From assembly GCA_021787735.1 (NCBI GenBank), contig JAJYLL010000032.1, positions 1 to 43,277 on the forward strand: a stretch of 43,277 nucleotides of DNA, written 5' to 3'. Source of the DNA: Acidobacteriota bacterium (GTDB taxonomy: Bacteria; Acidobacteriota; Terriglobia; UBA7540). Made by a program: the position numbers and the translations under genes. Under the pieces are notes generated by a model, which saw only the letters and a program-made list of their open reading frames with translations, ran no database searches and was not told the origin of the DNA. Below, in pieces: positions 26,302-34,750 of the stretch; position 1 is the stretch's first letter; each line of letters starts with the position of its first letter.

Positions 26302-26904
26302 TTACTGCATTTGCCCTTGAGTTGAAGCTAGTGACACGGGCTGTATCTCCAATGGGGCGATCTTCAGCGGCGCGATTTCGACACTGTGCACCGTAAACTC
26401 TGCTTTCAAAATAGGCTCAGCAAGCACGTGTGGCGGCGTTTCTTGAACGTAACGAACCAAGGCCTTCTGTTCATCGGTCAGCGGCGCTGGAGTAGGGAAC
26501 TGCGACGGCCAATGATGTGCTTCAACCCCGCGCGATGGTTTGCTTTGGCGGCGTGCAATCCGTTTCGGTTCAATGACGCTGGTTCCAGGGCTGGCCTTTG
26601 GAGCGCTCTGCGAGCTTGCCGTTAATGTTTCATTGGGTGACGGGGAGGGCACAGCTCTTACGGCCTGTGATGTCTCTACCACTGGCCGATGCGGACGGCG
26701 CGCAACATAAATCGCGGCGAGCGTGATAACCGCCGCTGCTGTTGCCGCGCTGGCCAGCCAAAATGTCTTTCGGCTGCTTTGCGTGCTGGCCGCGCGAACG
26801 TGCGCGAGGATGCGGGTCTCGAATCCGGCGCGCGGTTCTGCGCCACGCTGATGCGCCAGGGCGGAATCCAGCAGTTCATCAACAAACCGTTCTTTATCCT
26901 GCAT
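26302..26904 (-). CDS. putative anti-sigma factor, single-pass membrane protein
   Basis: 200 residues. The cytoplasmic N-terminus (MQDKERFVDELLDSALAHQRGAEPRAGFETRILAHV) has the look of acidobacterial anti-sigma factors. There is a TM helix at about 50-70 (FWLASAATAAAVITLAAIYVA), then a Pro/Ser-rich exported part. The zinc HxxxCxxC motif of ZAS-type anti-sigmas is absent. The start at 26904 follows GAGGGAAA and overlaps the sigma gene by 11 bp. The role is inferred from position and topology. Confidence 0.7.
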   Translation of the reverse strand: MQDKERFVDELLDSALAHQRGAEPRAGFETRILAHVRAASTQSSRKTFWLASAATAAAVITLAAIYVARRPHRPVVETSQAVRAVPSPSPNETLTASSQSAPKASPGTSVIEPKRIARRQSKPSRGVEAHHWPSQFPTPAPLTDEQKALVRYVQETPPHVLAEPILKAEFTVHSVEIAPLKIAPLEIQPVSLASTQGQMQ

Positions 26905-27487
26905 GTTTTCCCTCAAGCAAAGTTGAAAGTTTCTCTTTCAAGATCTGTCGCGCCTGCCACAGGCGCTGGCGCACTGTCCCTTCCGGAATTCCCAGGATGG
27001 CAGAAATTTCAGGCGAGGTAAGTTCCTCAGCCAGCGACAGCGCCAGCGGATTTCGAAGTTCCTCCGGCAGCGATTCGATCAGCCGCTCCAGCAAGGCCGT
27101 CATCTCCTTGCGGCCCGCGATTTCATCTGCAGGCGTACCCGCCGCCCGCAGCCGCGAAACCGCCTCGACGCAATCGTTAATCGAGATGGACATGTCATCC
27201 CGCGAGCCCCGTTTTTTTCGCGAGTCGAGAGCCACTCGCCAGGCGGTCCGCGCGAGCCATGCCCGCGGGTTCCGGATCAGCCTCCAACGGCTGCGGTGCC
27301 GCCAGAAACGGACAAAGGTCTCCTGGGCGGCGTCTTCGGCGTCCTGGTGATTGCGAAGCAGCGAATAAGCGATGGCGTAAACAAAGTGCGAGTGCTCCCT
27401 CACCGCCGTTTCCATCGGGTCCGTGGAAGCAGCAGCAACTGGGAAAGTTTCGCTCAACACGCCTTCGCTCGATTCCGGCATCCGCAA
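26894..27487 (-). CDS. ECF-type RNA polymerase sigma factor
   Basis: About 197 residues. Region 2: FVYAIAYSLLRNHQDAEDAAQETFVRFWRH. Region 4: LPEELRNPLALSLAEELTSPEISAILG with the recognition helix IPEGTVRQRLWQARQILKEKL. The two are joined by a short linker with no region 3, as usual for ECF factors. The frame opens at TTG 27487 with an ATG at 27481; either may be used. The anti-sigma and an exported protein follow. The signal and the target promoter are unknown. Confidence 0.92.
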   Translation of the reverse strand: MRMPESSEGVLSETFPVAAASTDPMETAVREHSHFVYAIAYSLLRNHQDAEDAAQETFVRFWRHRSRWRLIRNPRAWLARTAWRVALDSRKKRGSRDDMSISINDCVEAVSRLRAAGTPADEIAGRKEMTALLERLIESLPEELRNPLALSLAEELTSPEISAILGIPEGTVRQRLWQARQILKEKLSTLLEGKHAG

Positions 27488-27870
27488 GCCTCATGGTTAA
27501 AGACTGAGTCAGGCTCGGTGGCGTTCAGATATTTTTCCGCGCGGAGCGGGAATTACTCCCGCTTTTGGCTGCAATTGTATCGGATTTTGCCGGAGGGAGG
27601 GGAATTCTGTTTCTAGTCAGAAGAGTACAGATGGTTTTGAACACTTCGCAAACATCGGGATGGATAGGCCAGTCGGCGCACTGATAAATGCGGGGGTCCT
27701 TCGCTGCGCTCAGGATGACAGGTGGTGGGACCGGGACGGAAGGCGGATCTCAGAATAGTATGCATCTCCTCCTGCCTGTCGGACCCTGCGGTGTAAAATC
27801 CTCGTAAAGTCGCTTTCAGAACTCGTTTGGCGGGCTGCGCGCGTTGGCATGCGTTATATAATTCAACTGA
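27488..27870. promoter_or_regulatory. divergent control region between the ECF operon and the histidine kinase
   Basis: No gene seen. It contains the dispersed block GTCCTTCGCTGCGCTCAGGATGACA (about 27697-27721), also found in inverted form at 19203-19323. TATAAT at 27857-27862 lies only 8 bp before the kinase ATG, so the kinase mRNA may be leaderless; no good -35 is visible. Confidence 0.4.
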
Positions 27871-29844
27871 ATGCGCTGGAAAACTTTCAAGTCGGATTAC
27901 CCGCTGCTGATGATGGCGGTTTTTGCTGTGGGTCTTGTGCTGGCCGGGGTCCTGCTTTACCGCTGGATCAACCGTGCCAGCATTGCGGACCGCGAGCAGC
28001 AGGTGGAATTTCTGAACGCGGCCATGCGGAGCTTCCGTGGAGAGCTTCTCACGCCGCTGCTGGAAATCCGCTCCACGTTCCGCCCCATTCCGCGGGCAGT
28101 GACAACCACAGATCTTGAACAATATCTTGCAGGCTTTTACTCGCAGTGGCGGAGCACGGACGCGAACGGCGCGCTGGTTTCGTCGCTCAGTCTGGCCACT
28201 CTGGAGGTTGACGGAAAGTTGCAATTCCGGACGCTTGACACCAAAACCGGGAAGTTCAACCCGGAACCCTGGCCCGAATCGCTGGAATTCTTCCGGCCGC
28301 GTGTTGAAAGCGTCGCAGGCGGCGAAGCAGGGCGGATGGTTTTTTTCCGGGCCGGCGGGTTTCCTTTTGCTCTAAACGGCACTCGGCCGATGATCGTTGT
28401 TCCCCTGATGGCCGCCGGCGAGCACGGGAATGCATTTGCTTTTTGGGCAGGCAGGCGAGGGGAGGCAGGTCCTGGTCCGCCGACGGAAGTTTTTACTGAG
28501 CGCGAGGTGCGTCGCCGCGGGACCCAGCCGCCCGGCGGTGGGCCGCATTTTGATCTGCCGGCCCGTCCAATGTTTCCGGGCCGGTTGCGCGGCTGGTGCT
28601 TCCTCGAACTCGACGTCAGCTATTTAAAGCAGCACTTGTTTCCGCAACTGATGGAGCGCAGCTTCGGCGCAGCGGGGCTAGGCAATTACAATGTTGCCGT
28701 GCTTGGAGGCGAACCGCGGCAGGTTATTTTCAGCTCGGAGCCTGGCCTGACTCCTTCGGCGTTCTCTTCGCCGGACGGTGATGCTTTGCTGCTGGCTTCT
28801 TACGGAGGGCTGGGCGCGCTGCTTCGTGTTCGAGCAAGACGGTTGGTGACGGGTGCGGGCCCGGACGAACATGGGGAAGAGGACCTGTCTGTTGAGAGGA
28901 TCCGTCCAGTCGCTCCGGAAGTCACTCTGCCGCGGGGGCTTGAACGGAGGCATTTTCCTGAGGCGAGCGTTTGGATGCTGGCGGTGAAGAACAAGGCGGG
29001 TTCCATTGATGCTCTGGTGGCGAAGGCGCGGCGCCGCAATCTGGCGCTGGGTTTTGGCGTGCTGTTTCTGTTGGCGTTCAGCATGGGATCGCTGGTCTTC
29101 TCAACCCATCGCGCGCGCGAACTTGCCAGACGCGAAATGGAATTCGTTGCCGGAGTTTCACATGAGTTCCGCACTCCGCTGGCGTCGATTCAGTCCGCCG
29201 GATTCAATCTTTCAAGCGGAGTGGTCAAGGAATCGGGCAGAGTGCGGGAGTACGGCACCCTGGTGCAGAATGAGGCGCGCCGCCTCACGGACCTGATCGA
29301 GCAGGTGATGAGCTACGCGGGCATCCAGTCCGGTGGGAAGCACTACGAAATCACTCCGACTGAGGTGTCGCCGATTGTGGACCGGGCGATTGCCGAATAC
29401 AACTTCTCATTTCATGCCGACGCATGGCAGATCGAAAAGAATGTGGAGGAAAATCTGCCGCTTGTGCTGGCTGAGCCCAGTTCGCTCGAAAGCGCGGTCA
29501 GAAACCTGTGCGCCAATGCCATCAAATACGGCGGCGCTGGCCGGTGGATTCGAGTGACCGCGGCGCGCGCTTTGGATGGCGGCCGCCAGGAAGTGCAAAT
29601 CTCAGTCGAGGACCGCGGGCCCGGAATTGACCCGGCGGACCTGCCGCATATCTTTGAGCCATTCTATCGTGGGCAGGGCGTGTTGGCTTCCACGGTACCT
29701 GGGGCCGGGCTCGGGCTGAGCATTGTGAAGCAGCATATCGAGGCGCAGGGCGGGCGAGTGAGCGTGGAGAGCACGAAAGGCAAGGGATCGCGTTTTACAC
29801 TTCACCTGAGAGCAGCACGCGCACCGGAAAGCAAGGCCGTTTGA
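27871..29844 (+). CDS. sensor histidine kinase
   Basis: 657 residues. TM1 (about 10-30), a long exported sensor region (about 35-385) with a Gly/Pro-rich stretch near 200-230, TM2 (about 390-410), then the cytoplasmic kinase. HisKA has GVSHEFRTPLAS with phospho-His 431. HATPase has the N-box NLCANAIKYGG, G1 EDRGPGIDPADLPHIFEPFYRG and G2 GAGLGLSIVKQHIEAQGG. No HAMP domain is evident between TM2 and HisKA. No ribosome-binding site precedes the ATG. The response regulator follows directly. Signal unknown; the Spy-like gene downstream suggests an envelope or protein-folding cue (inference). Confidence 0.94.
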   Translation: MRWKTFKSDYPLLMMAVFAVGLVLAGVLLYRWINRASIADREQQVEFLNAAMRSFRGELLTPLLEIRSTFRPIPRAVTTTDLEQYLAGFYSQWRSTDANGALVSSLSLATLEVDGKLQFRTLDTKTGKFNPEPWPESLEFFRPRVESVAGGEAGRMVFFRAGGFPFALNGTRPMIVVPLMAAGEHGNAFAFWAGRRGEAGPGPPTEVFTEREVRRRGTQPPGGGPHFDLPARPMFPGRLRGWCFLELDVSYLKQHLFPQLMERSFGAAGLGNYNVAVLGGEPRQVIFSSEPGLTPSAFSSPDGDALLLASYGGLGALLRVRARRLVTGAGPDEHGEEDLSVERIRPVAPEVTLPRGLERRHFPEASVWMLAVKNKAGSIDALVAKARRRNLALGFGVLFLLAFSMGSLVFSTHRARELARREMEFVAGVSHEFRTPLASIQSAGFNLSSGVVKESGRVREYGTLVQNEARRLTDLIEQVMSYAGIQSGGKHYEITPTEVSPIVDRAIAEYNFSFHADAWQIEKNVEENLPLVLAEPSSLESAVRNLCANAIKYGGAGRWIRVTAARALDGGRQEVQISVEDRGPGIDPADLPHIFEPFYRGQGVLASTVPGAGLGLSIVKQHIEAQGGRVSVESTKGKGSRFTLHLRAARAPESKAV

Positions 29845-29929
29845 GTTGACGAACCGGCGCGGCGTTCCGATGACCGCCGAACACGCAGTTTGCGCGATCA
29901 GGTTAGGTATCAAGAAGGCGCAGGCAGGT

Positions 29930-30643
29930 ATGAAAAGAAAAGTTTCCATTCAACCGCGTTTATTGCTGGTGGAAGACGATACGGCGCTGGTTCTGACGCT
30001 AACGGATCTGCTGGCGAGCAAGGACTTCCAGGTTGAGAGCGTGCAGGACGGCCAGGATGCGCTGGACCGCGCCTCGCAGGAAGACTTTGACCTGATCGTT
30101 CTTGACGTGATGTTGCCCCGCAAAGACGGATTTGAAATCTGCCGCACGCTGCGGAAGCGGGCTATCCAAACTCCGATCATCATGTTGACCGCGCGCGGGC
30201 AGGTTCGGGACAAGGTATCCGGTCTGAACGTTGGCGCGGACGATTACCTGGCCAAGCCTTTCGATCCCGCGGAACTGCTGGCCCGCATTGAAGCGCTGCT
30301 GCGCAGGGCCTCGGCGCCTGCGAGCCGGCGTGACTCGACTTTCGAGTTCGGCGATGTGACGGTGGACTTCCGCAGCACGCAGGTGCGGCGCGACGGCAAG
30401 CCCGTTGAGATGTCGGCACGCGAGTTCGAATTGCTCACCTATTTTATCCGCCAGCACGGCTCGACCGTTTCCCGCGAGGAACTGCTGCAACAGGTTTGGG
30501 GCTATGACCAGGCCACGATGACCCGCACCGTGGACGCGCACGTTTGGATGTTGCGGCAGAAGCTGGAGGAAGATCCGCAGAACCCGCGTCACTTTCTGAC
30601 GGTCCGCGGCCTGGGTTACAAGTTTGTCGCAGAGCCTTCCTGA
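29930..30643 (+). CDS. OmpR/PhoB-family response regulator
   Basis: 237 residues from ATG 29930 (MKRKVSIQPRLLLVEDD). Receiver domain with the acidic pair in VEDD, phospho-acceptor Asp 59 in LIVLDVMLPRKDG, switch Thr in MLTARGQ and Lys in YLAKPFDP. A winged-helix DNA-binding domain (about 140-235) ends FLTVRGLGYKFV. The frame is open back to 29846, 1 bp after the kinase stop, but those residues do not match the family. It is the cognate partner of the kinase. Confidence 0.95.
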   Translation: MKRKVSIQPRLLLVEDDTALVLTLTDLLASKDFQVESVQDGQDALDRASQEDFDLIVLDVMLPRKDGFEICRTLRKRAIQTPIIMLTARGQVRDKVSGLNVGADDYLAKPFDPAELLARIEALLRRASAPASRRDSTFEFGDVTVDFRSTQVRRDGKPVEMSAREFELLTYFIRQHGSTVSREELLQQVWGYDQATMTRTVDAHVWMLRQKLEEDPQNPRHFLTVRGLGYKFVAEPS

Positions 30644-30887
30644 TTAGTGTTCATATGCATTGCGGCCTTAGGAACAACCTCCCATCTCGCCGTTTTGGGT
30701 CAAAGGCAGAATTTACGCAGGCTTTAAATTCATTTGAGCCAAACTGATTGACAATGAAATTGCGAGGTCAGAAAAGAGTGCAGAACGATTTCGGATTTGC
30801 GAAGGGTCTTGCCACTTCAAAAGTTGCGTTTCTGACACGTGGCATTGAAGCATGCGAGCAGAAATCTCAGCAGACGGGAGGGTTGAA
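30644..30887 (+). promoter_or_regulatory. 244-bp spacer before the Spy-like gene
   Basis: No gene. It includes TTGACA at about 30748-30753 without a convincing -10 at the right distance, and GGAGGG 6 nt before the ATG at 30888. It is long enough for an independent promoter, perhaps a target of the adjacent regulator (inference). Confidence 0.35.
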
Positions 30888-31556
30888 ATGGTGAAAAAAT
30901 TATTGAGCATCGCGGCGGTCATCACGCTCTTCACCAGCATAGCGATGGCACAGGAGCAGTCGGAGGAAGTTGTTGTTCAAGGGCCGGACACCGCGGCAGC
31001 CCAGTCGGGGGCTCAGGCAGGTCCAGTGGGTGGGCCTGGGAATGTGTGGTGGCATGGAGGGCCGGGCGGCAGATTGATGCAGCGACGCACCTTTAACATC
31101 CGCGTTCGAGGCCCGATGGGAGGCGGCCCAATGATGTGGTTTCACGGACGGGGGATGGGCCAGTGGTGGCGAAATCCGGTCGTCGCTGAGAAAATCGGTT
31201 TGAGCGACCAGCAGAAACAACAACTCGAAAAGATCTCAGAGGACAGCCGCCTGAGGATGATCGACCTGCGTGCCGACCTTGAAAAACAACAGGTGATTCT
31301 GGGCCCGATGCTGCGAACGTATCATCCGGACGAGGCCGCAGTGCTCGCCCAGGTTGAAAAGATGTCGCAGGCCCGGGCGGCGGTTGAAAAGCAGCGCGTC
31401 CAGAGGATGTTGGCTACCCGCAGCATCCTGACCGAAGAACAGTGGAACAAATTGCAGAGTTCGTGGATGGGGATGGGTGTTCGTAACACCTTCGTGCGGC
31501 GAGGGTTTCGTGGTCCCATGAGGGGTCAGCCACCGGCTACGCCTCAAAGCAAGTAA
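30888..31556 (+). CDS. Spy/CpxP-like periplasmic protein (LTXXQ-type), Gly/Met-rich
   Basis: 222 residues. Signal peptide MVKKLLSIAAVITLFTSIAMAQ. A Gly/Trp/Met-rich segment (about 35-95) is followed by the helical Spy-like part: EKIGLSDQQKQQLEKISEDS, RMIDLRADLEKQQVILG, KQRVQRMLATRSILTEEQWNKLQS. The last part resembles the LTxxQ motif. Spy/CpxP proteins are chaperones or stress sensors in the periplasm. Its place after a histidine kinase and regulator mirrors CpxRA-CpxP. The end is Arg/Gly/Pro-rich. Confidence 0.8.
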   Translation: MVKKLLSIAAVITLFTSIAMAQEQSEEVVVQGPDTAAAQSGAQAGPVGGPGNVWWHGGPGGRLMQRRTFNIRVRGPMGGGPMMWFHGRGMGQWWRNPVVAEKIGLSDQQKQQLEKISEDSRLRMIDLRADLEKQQVILGPMLRTYHPDEAAVLAQVEKMSQARAAVEKQRVQRMLATRSILTEEQWNKLQSSWMGMGVRNTFVRRGFRGPMRGQPPATPQSK

Positions 31557-31583
31557 ACATTGAACGGGTCTTGCGGTGAATAC

Positions 31584-31624
31584 GGCGGGGTCCTGTTGAA
31601 GCAGGACTCCGCCATTCTTTTTTA
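31584..31624 (+). terminator. intrinsic terminator after the Spy-like gene
   Basis: GGCGGGGTCCTG pairs with CAGGACTCCGCC (one mismatch) around a 6-nt loop, followed by ATTCTTTTTTT. Classic rho-independent structure 27 bp past the stop codon. Confidence 0.9.
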
Positions 31625-31997
31625 CTGCCAACCGCGCTTCGCGAATTCCTCTTCATCACGCGCACGAAACTCTCAGCGCCACGGTAGTGCAAGTTTGGAC
31701 CATGATGCGGAGACCGCATCACCGGCGTTGTGGCATGCTTCCGGCCAGCAGGGCGAGGTAGATGCTCGCAGGCTATTATCGTGGAATCGCTTCGCCGCTC
31801 ATGGCCTGCTGCCCTGTCGTGTGGAGTGTGGTCTTCAGGCGCGTTCTGAATGCATTGAATTGCGGGCCGTTAGCGAGGGAGCTTGGTGCCGTTTAGTGGA
31901 TGAAGCTCGGGCGGGAGGACAGGCTGCGGAGTAACTGGGATTTCGGCCGAGCGCTCTCATCAAGGCCGACGGGGAACACTTTTTTGAGGATATAAAA
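31625..31997. other. gene-free spacer between convergent units
   Basis: No supported gene; an open frame here has no recognisable features. It contains a perfect 7-bp hairpin GATGCGG-AGA-CCGCATC (31704-31720). Confidence 0.5.
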
Positions 31998-32033
31998 GAA
32001 GGTCCGGCGTATCAGGTGCGCCGCCGGACCTTC
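31998..32033 (-). terminator. intrinsic terminator after the DUF3443 gene
   Basis: A 12-bp perfect stem GAAGGTCCGGCG / CGCCGGACCTTC is followed on the minus strand by TTTTATAT. It lies about 95 bp beyond the DUF3443 stop codon and ends the Spy2-DUF2844-DUF3443 operon. Confidence 0.85.
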
Positions 32034-32126
32034 TCATACGCGGTGTTTCACCGCTGCTTTCACAGCGGGGAGATCAGACCCAAGCCACCATACTTCAAAT
32101 GATCAACACTGCTTCTTAAACCGACG

Positions 32127-33380
32127 CTAATAAGCCCAATAAGGACCGACAACGCCATTGGGCCCTGTCATATTCTCAATTCCGACGAAAACCTTGCGGC
32201 CGTAGAAGAACGGCAGCCCGAAATCAAAGTAGTCGGTGGACTGCCCGGTTCCGCTGTCACCGCCCAGGTTGTTAAATGCCCAATTCTGGCCGTTGTTGGC
32301 GGACAACAGCGAGTTGGCGTCCGCAATGTTAAAGGTGAGGTTATTGGAAACGCCGTTCAGGCCGGTGTTTGTAACCGTATAGCTGAGCGTTGACCCGGGA
32401 CAATACCAGCCTGGATAATTGGTGCAGTCCGAAATACCAAGCGTCGTTGCGTCCAGAAAATAGATCGCGTTGGAGCCGCTGTCAATATAGCTGCTGGAAT
32501 AGGAAACGCCGTTGTAAACGCTTTGGAAGTTTCCGGAGGCGTCTGTGGTATAAACCTGCGCGCTGCCCACAGCGTTGTCAGATTGCGTACCGATGCCGAA
32601 TATCAGCGAGCCGGACGCGCTTGGGGCGCCCGTGTCGGGCACTGACGGCAGGGAGATCAGCACCCCGTTGTTGTTCTGAGGGAACATCCAGACGGGATTC
32701 TGAAGCTGGTACTGAACAGGGACCGTCGCCACCTGGCAGCCCGAGTTAGAGCAAAGATAGTAAGGATCTTGGGTGGGAGGGGGCGTGGCGGCACAGTTTG
32801 CACCACAATCCTGCTGGAAGTTTCCAATTCCGAGAATTCCGTTGGCCCCCAGCGCCGAAATGGTGTTGTCGTTCGTGCCGCCGTTTACGCATGTATTTGG
32901 CGCGGGGTAGGTCGCAGAAGCGCTGATCAATTGGATCGGGACCGACGACGCTTTTTCTCCGGCCATCTGGACGTCTGCCGAGGCCACGGGGCCCCAGACG
33001 TAGGAACCGTCGGCAAAACCGACGCACTCCTGCAGAGTGTTGCTGCTGTTGTCCGTGATGGTTGGCAATTGGAGCGTGACGGCGGAAGAAAGCAGACGCA
33101 GGCCCTCGGATCCCGAGTCAACCAGTACGTTGGGAATGTCCTGGCAGGTTGAAGAGCCGGGGACGCAGATGGTCACAGTTGTGAAGATCCCGTTGACATA
33201 ATTATTGGCAGGGCCGCTGTTGACTTCCACGGCCTGGGTGTTGTCGGCGGTGCTGGGCGTGGGGTTGTTGTTTGAATTGGAGTTGGAACTGCTGCCGCCG
33301 CATCCGGCCAGGCCCAGAACCGCCACAGAAAGCAGGGAATAGAACATGAACTGTGCGTACCCTTGTCTCAATATTTTCAC
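32127..33380 (-). CDS. DUF3443 lipoprotein with pepsin-like motifs
   Basis: 417 residues. Lipobox LAGC (Cys 27) and a Ser/Asn linker. The body carries, in order, VLVDSGSEGLRLL (Asp 88), GANGILGIGNF (181-186), SGSLIFGIGTQ (about 257-265) and SYIDSGSNAIYFLD (Asp 300). This order and spacing match bilobal aspartic peptidases of the pepsin family (D[TS]GS - GILGLG - GxLxFG - D[TS]G). Family name from memory (DUF3443); the peptidase assignment is my inference. It has many Cys, probably disulphides. ATGA overlap with the DUF2844 gene means the two are co-translated. Confidence 0.85.
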   Translation of the reverse strand: MKILRQGYAQFMFYSLLSVAVLGLAGCGGSSSNSNSNNNPTPSTADNTQAVEVNSGPANNYVNGIFTTVTICVPGSSTCQDIPNVLVDSGSEGLRLLSSAVTLQLPTITDNSSNTLQECVGFADGSYVWGPVASADVQMAGEKASSVPIQLISASATYPAPNTCVNGGTNDNTISALGANGILGIGNFQQDCGANCAATPPPTQDPYYLCSNSGCQVATVPVQYQLQNPVWMFPQNNNGVLISLPSVPDTGAPSASGSLIFGIGTQSDNAVGSAQVYTTDASGNFQSVYNGVSYSSSYIDSGSNAIYFLDATTLGISDCTNYPGWYCPGSTLSYTVTNTGLNGVSNNLTFNIADANSLLSANNGQNWAFNNLGGDSGTGQSTDYFDFGLPFFYGRKVFVGIENMTGPNGVVGPYWAY

Positions 33381-33820
33381 CGCACCACCTCCGCTGAAAC
33401 GTTTGCCGGCAGGAGGTTGGGTACATATGCGGCGCCTTCGAAGGAACGCATATGCCCTCCGCTGAACAGAACGAAGTCCTTTGTGCGAATTACCAGTGGC
33501 CCGCGCCGCCGTCGCTGCGTTTGTGCGGCTTGCTGCAACCGCCCGTAGTACGATCCCAGCAATTGCTGCAAATCAGGCATAAAGGGACTGTGCCAGGAAA
33601 CCCCGAAAACAAGCCCGGCCGGCGAAACGTATTCCCTGATCGTTTTGCCGTCGGCGGAACGAAGTTCCTTGACCGAATATCCCTGCCGGACAGTTTCGGT
33701 GAGCTGCGCACGCATGTGTTGCTGGTCTGTGGTTACTGAATTTGCGTATTCTCCCAGAACGGCCCATCCAGGGACGCTTGCCAGGAGTAAGGCAAAAACA
33801 AGAGACAAAAGTATCTTCAT
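33377..33820 (-). CDS. DUF2844 exported protein
   Basis: 147 residues with a signal peptide (MKILLSLVFALLLASVPGWA). A DUF2844-type core follows: YSVKELRSADGKTIREYVSPAGLVFGVSW (read as two adjoining blocks), then DLQQLLGSYYGRLQ, and DFVLFSGGHMRSFEGAAYVP near the end. Function unknown. It is regularly found next to DUF3443 genes in my recollection, as here, suggesting that the pair acts together at the cell surface. Confidence 0.85.
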   Translation of the reverse strand: MKILLSLVFALLLASVPGWAVLGEYANSVTTDQQHMRAQLTETVRQGYSVKELRSADGKTIREYVSPAGLVFGVSWHSPFMPDLQQLLGSYYGRLQQAAQTQRRRRGPLVIRTKDFVLFSGGHMRSFEGAAYVPNLLPANVSAEVVR

Positions 33821-33877
33821 ATTCCTCCGTTAGACTTGAGTTTCGAGTTACCCCTGCAGATCCTGTAGCAAGTGGGC

Positions 33878-34387
33878 TTATTCCTGTGGAGGGGCTGGCT
33901 GCGGCCCTCCTCCATTCATCATTCTGCCGCCACGTCTCTGGCGCCACATCTCCTGCATGTTTTCCCACTTTTTTTGCTGCTCGGCCGTCAGGACCTTCTT
34001 CATTTTCTCAAACGACTGCTGCCTGATTTCGCGGAATTTCGCAAAGCGGTCCTGGCGCGACAGCGAAGTATCTTGCCGCAGGTCCATCATCTGCTTGTGC
34101 TGCTCCTCGATGATCGGTTTAATTCTGGCCTGCTGATCCCCGGTCAGGTTCAACTGTTTGGTCATGCGGGCCAACTGATCTTCGGGAGTCATGGGCCCAT
34201 GCATCCGCCGCCCTCCGTACTGCGGCAGCGGCGCGGCGGCCAGCATTTTAATCCCCATTAAGACCATTATCGCAATCCCAGCCACCAATAGGAAAGTCTT
34301 TGTTCTCTGAGCCCGGCCGCCTGCCCGCCACTTCAGCAGTTGGGTGTTGTCCAGACCGAACGCTCTTCGTGTTTCGTTGGTCATCAT
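33878..34387 (-). CDS. second Spy/LTXXQ-like protein, membrane-anchored
   Basis: 169 residues from ATG 34387, 7 nt after AAGGAG. An N-terminal cytoplasmic stretch of about 35 residues precedes a TM helix (FLLVAGIAIMVLMGIKMLAAA). Then follows the helical Spy-like domain with two LTxxQ motifs: QLNLTGDQQARIKPIIEEQ and KKVLTAEQQKKWENMQEM. The end is Arg/Gly/Pro-rich. A longer frame to 34690 has no ribosome-binding site. The gene is 57 bp before DUF2844, so a shared operon is likely. Confidence 0.8.
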   Translation of the reverse strand: MMTNETRRAFGLDNTQLLKWRAGGRAQRTKTFLLVAGIAIMVLMGIKMLAAAPLPQYGGRRMHGPMTPEDQLARMTKQLNLTGDQQARIKPIIEEQHKQMMDLRQDTSLSRQDRFAKFREIRQQSFEKMKKVLTAEQQKKWENMQEMWRQRRGGRMMNGGGPQPAPPQE

Positions 34388-34750
34388 CACGTGTCTCCTT
34401 GCGGGGCTTTGATGCCTCGCCACGGCAGTTTGAGGTGTTACTCTGGCATAGACGCAATCTGGAATCGAGCAGTTGCGTGGGGATTGGTTAAATCCGTGTA
34501 AAACCGCCGTCTTGCCCGTCTGATCCGCAGGCTGGATAGCGGGGAGGTAATAACATCCGTTCTGTGAAGGTGGTGAGGTTGCTGGCAGATATTGTGTGGA
34601 GGGGGAATCCATCAGAAAACCTGACTGGGGCGGTGCGGCCGGCAGTGGTATTACGGTGGCGCTTGAGGAGGATTCAGCGGGTTGGCACAAATTGCGAGTG
34701 CCGTTGCAGGCCTGAAACTGTTGAACCCAAAGTTCCTTGTCTGACTCCTC
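34388..34750 (-). promoter_or_regulatory. 363-bp region upstream of the Spy2 operon
   Basis: No gene seen. It must hold the operon promoter, but I cannot point to a clear -35/-10 pair. Confidence 0.3.

Noticed and set aside
27613..28224. 203-codon open frame on the - strand over the kinase start
   Set aside because: Overlaps the kinase 5' end and the dispersed repeat; composition unlike a protein.
31560..31934. 124-codon open frame after the Spy-like gene
   Set aside because: Begins inside the terminator stem and shows no motif or ribosome-binding site.
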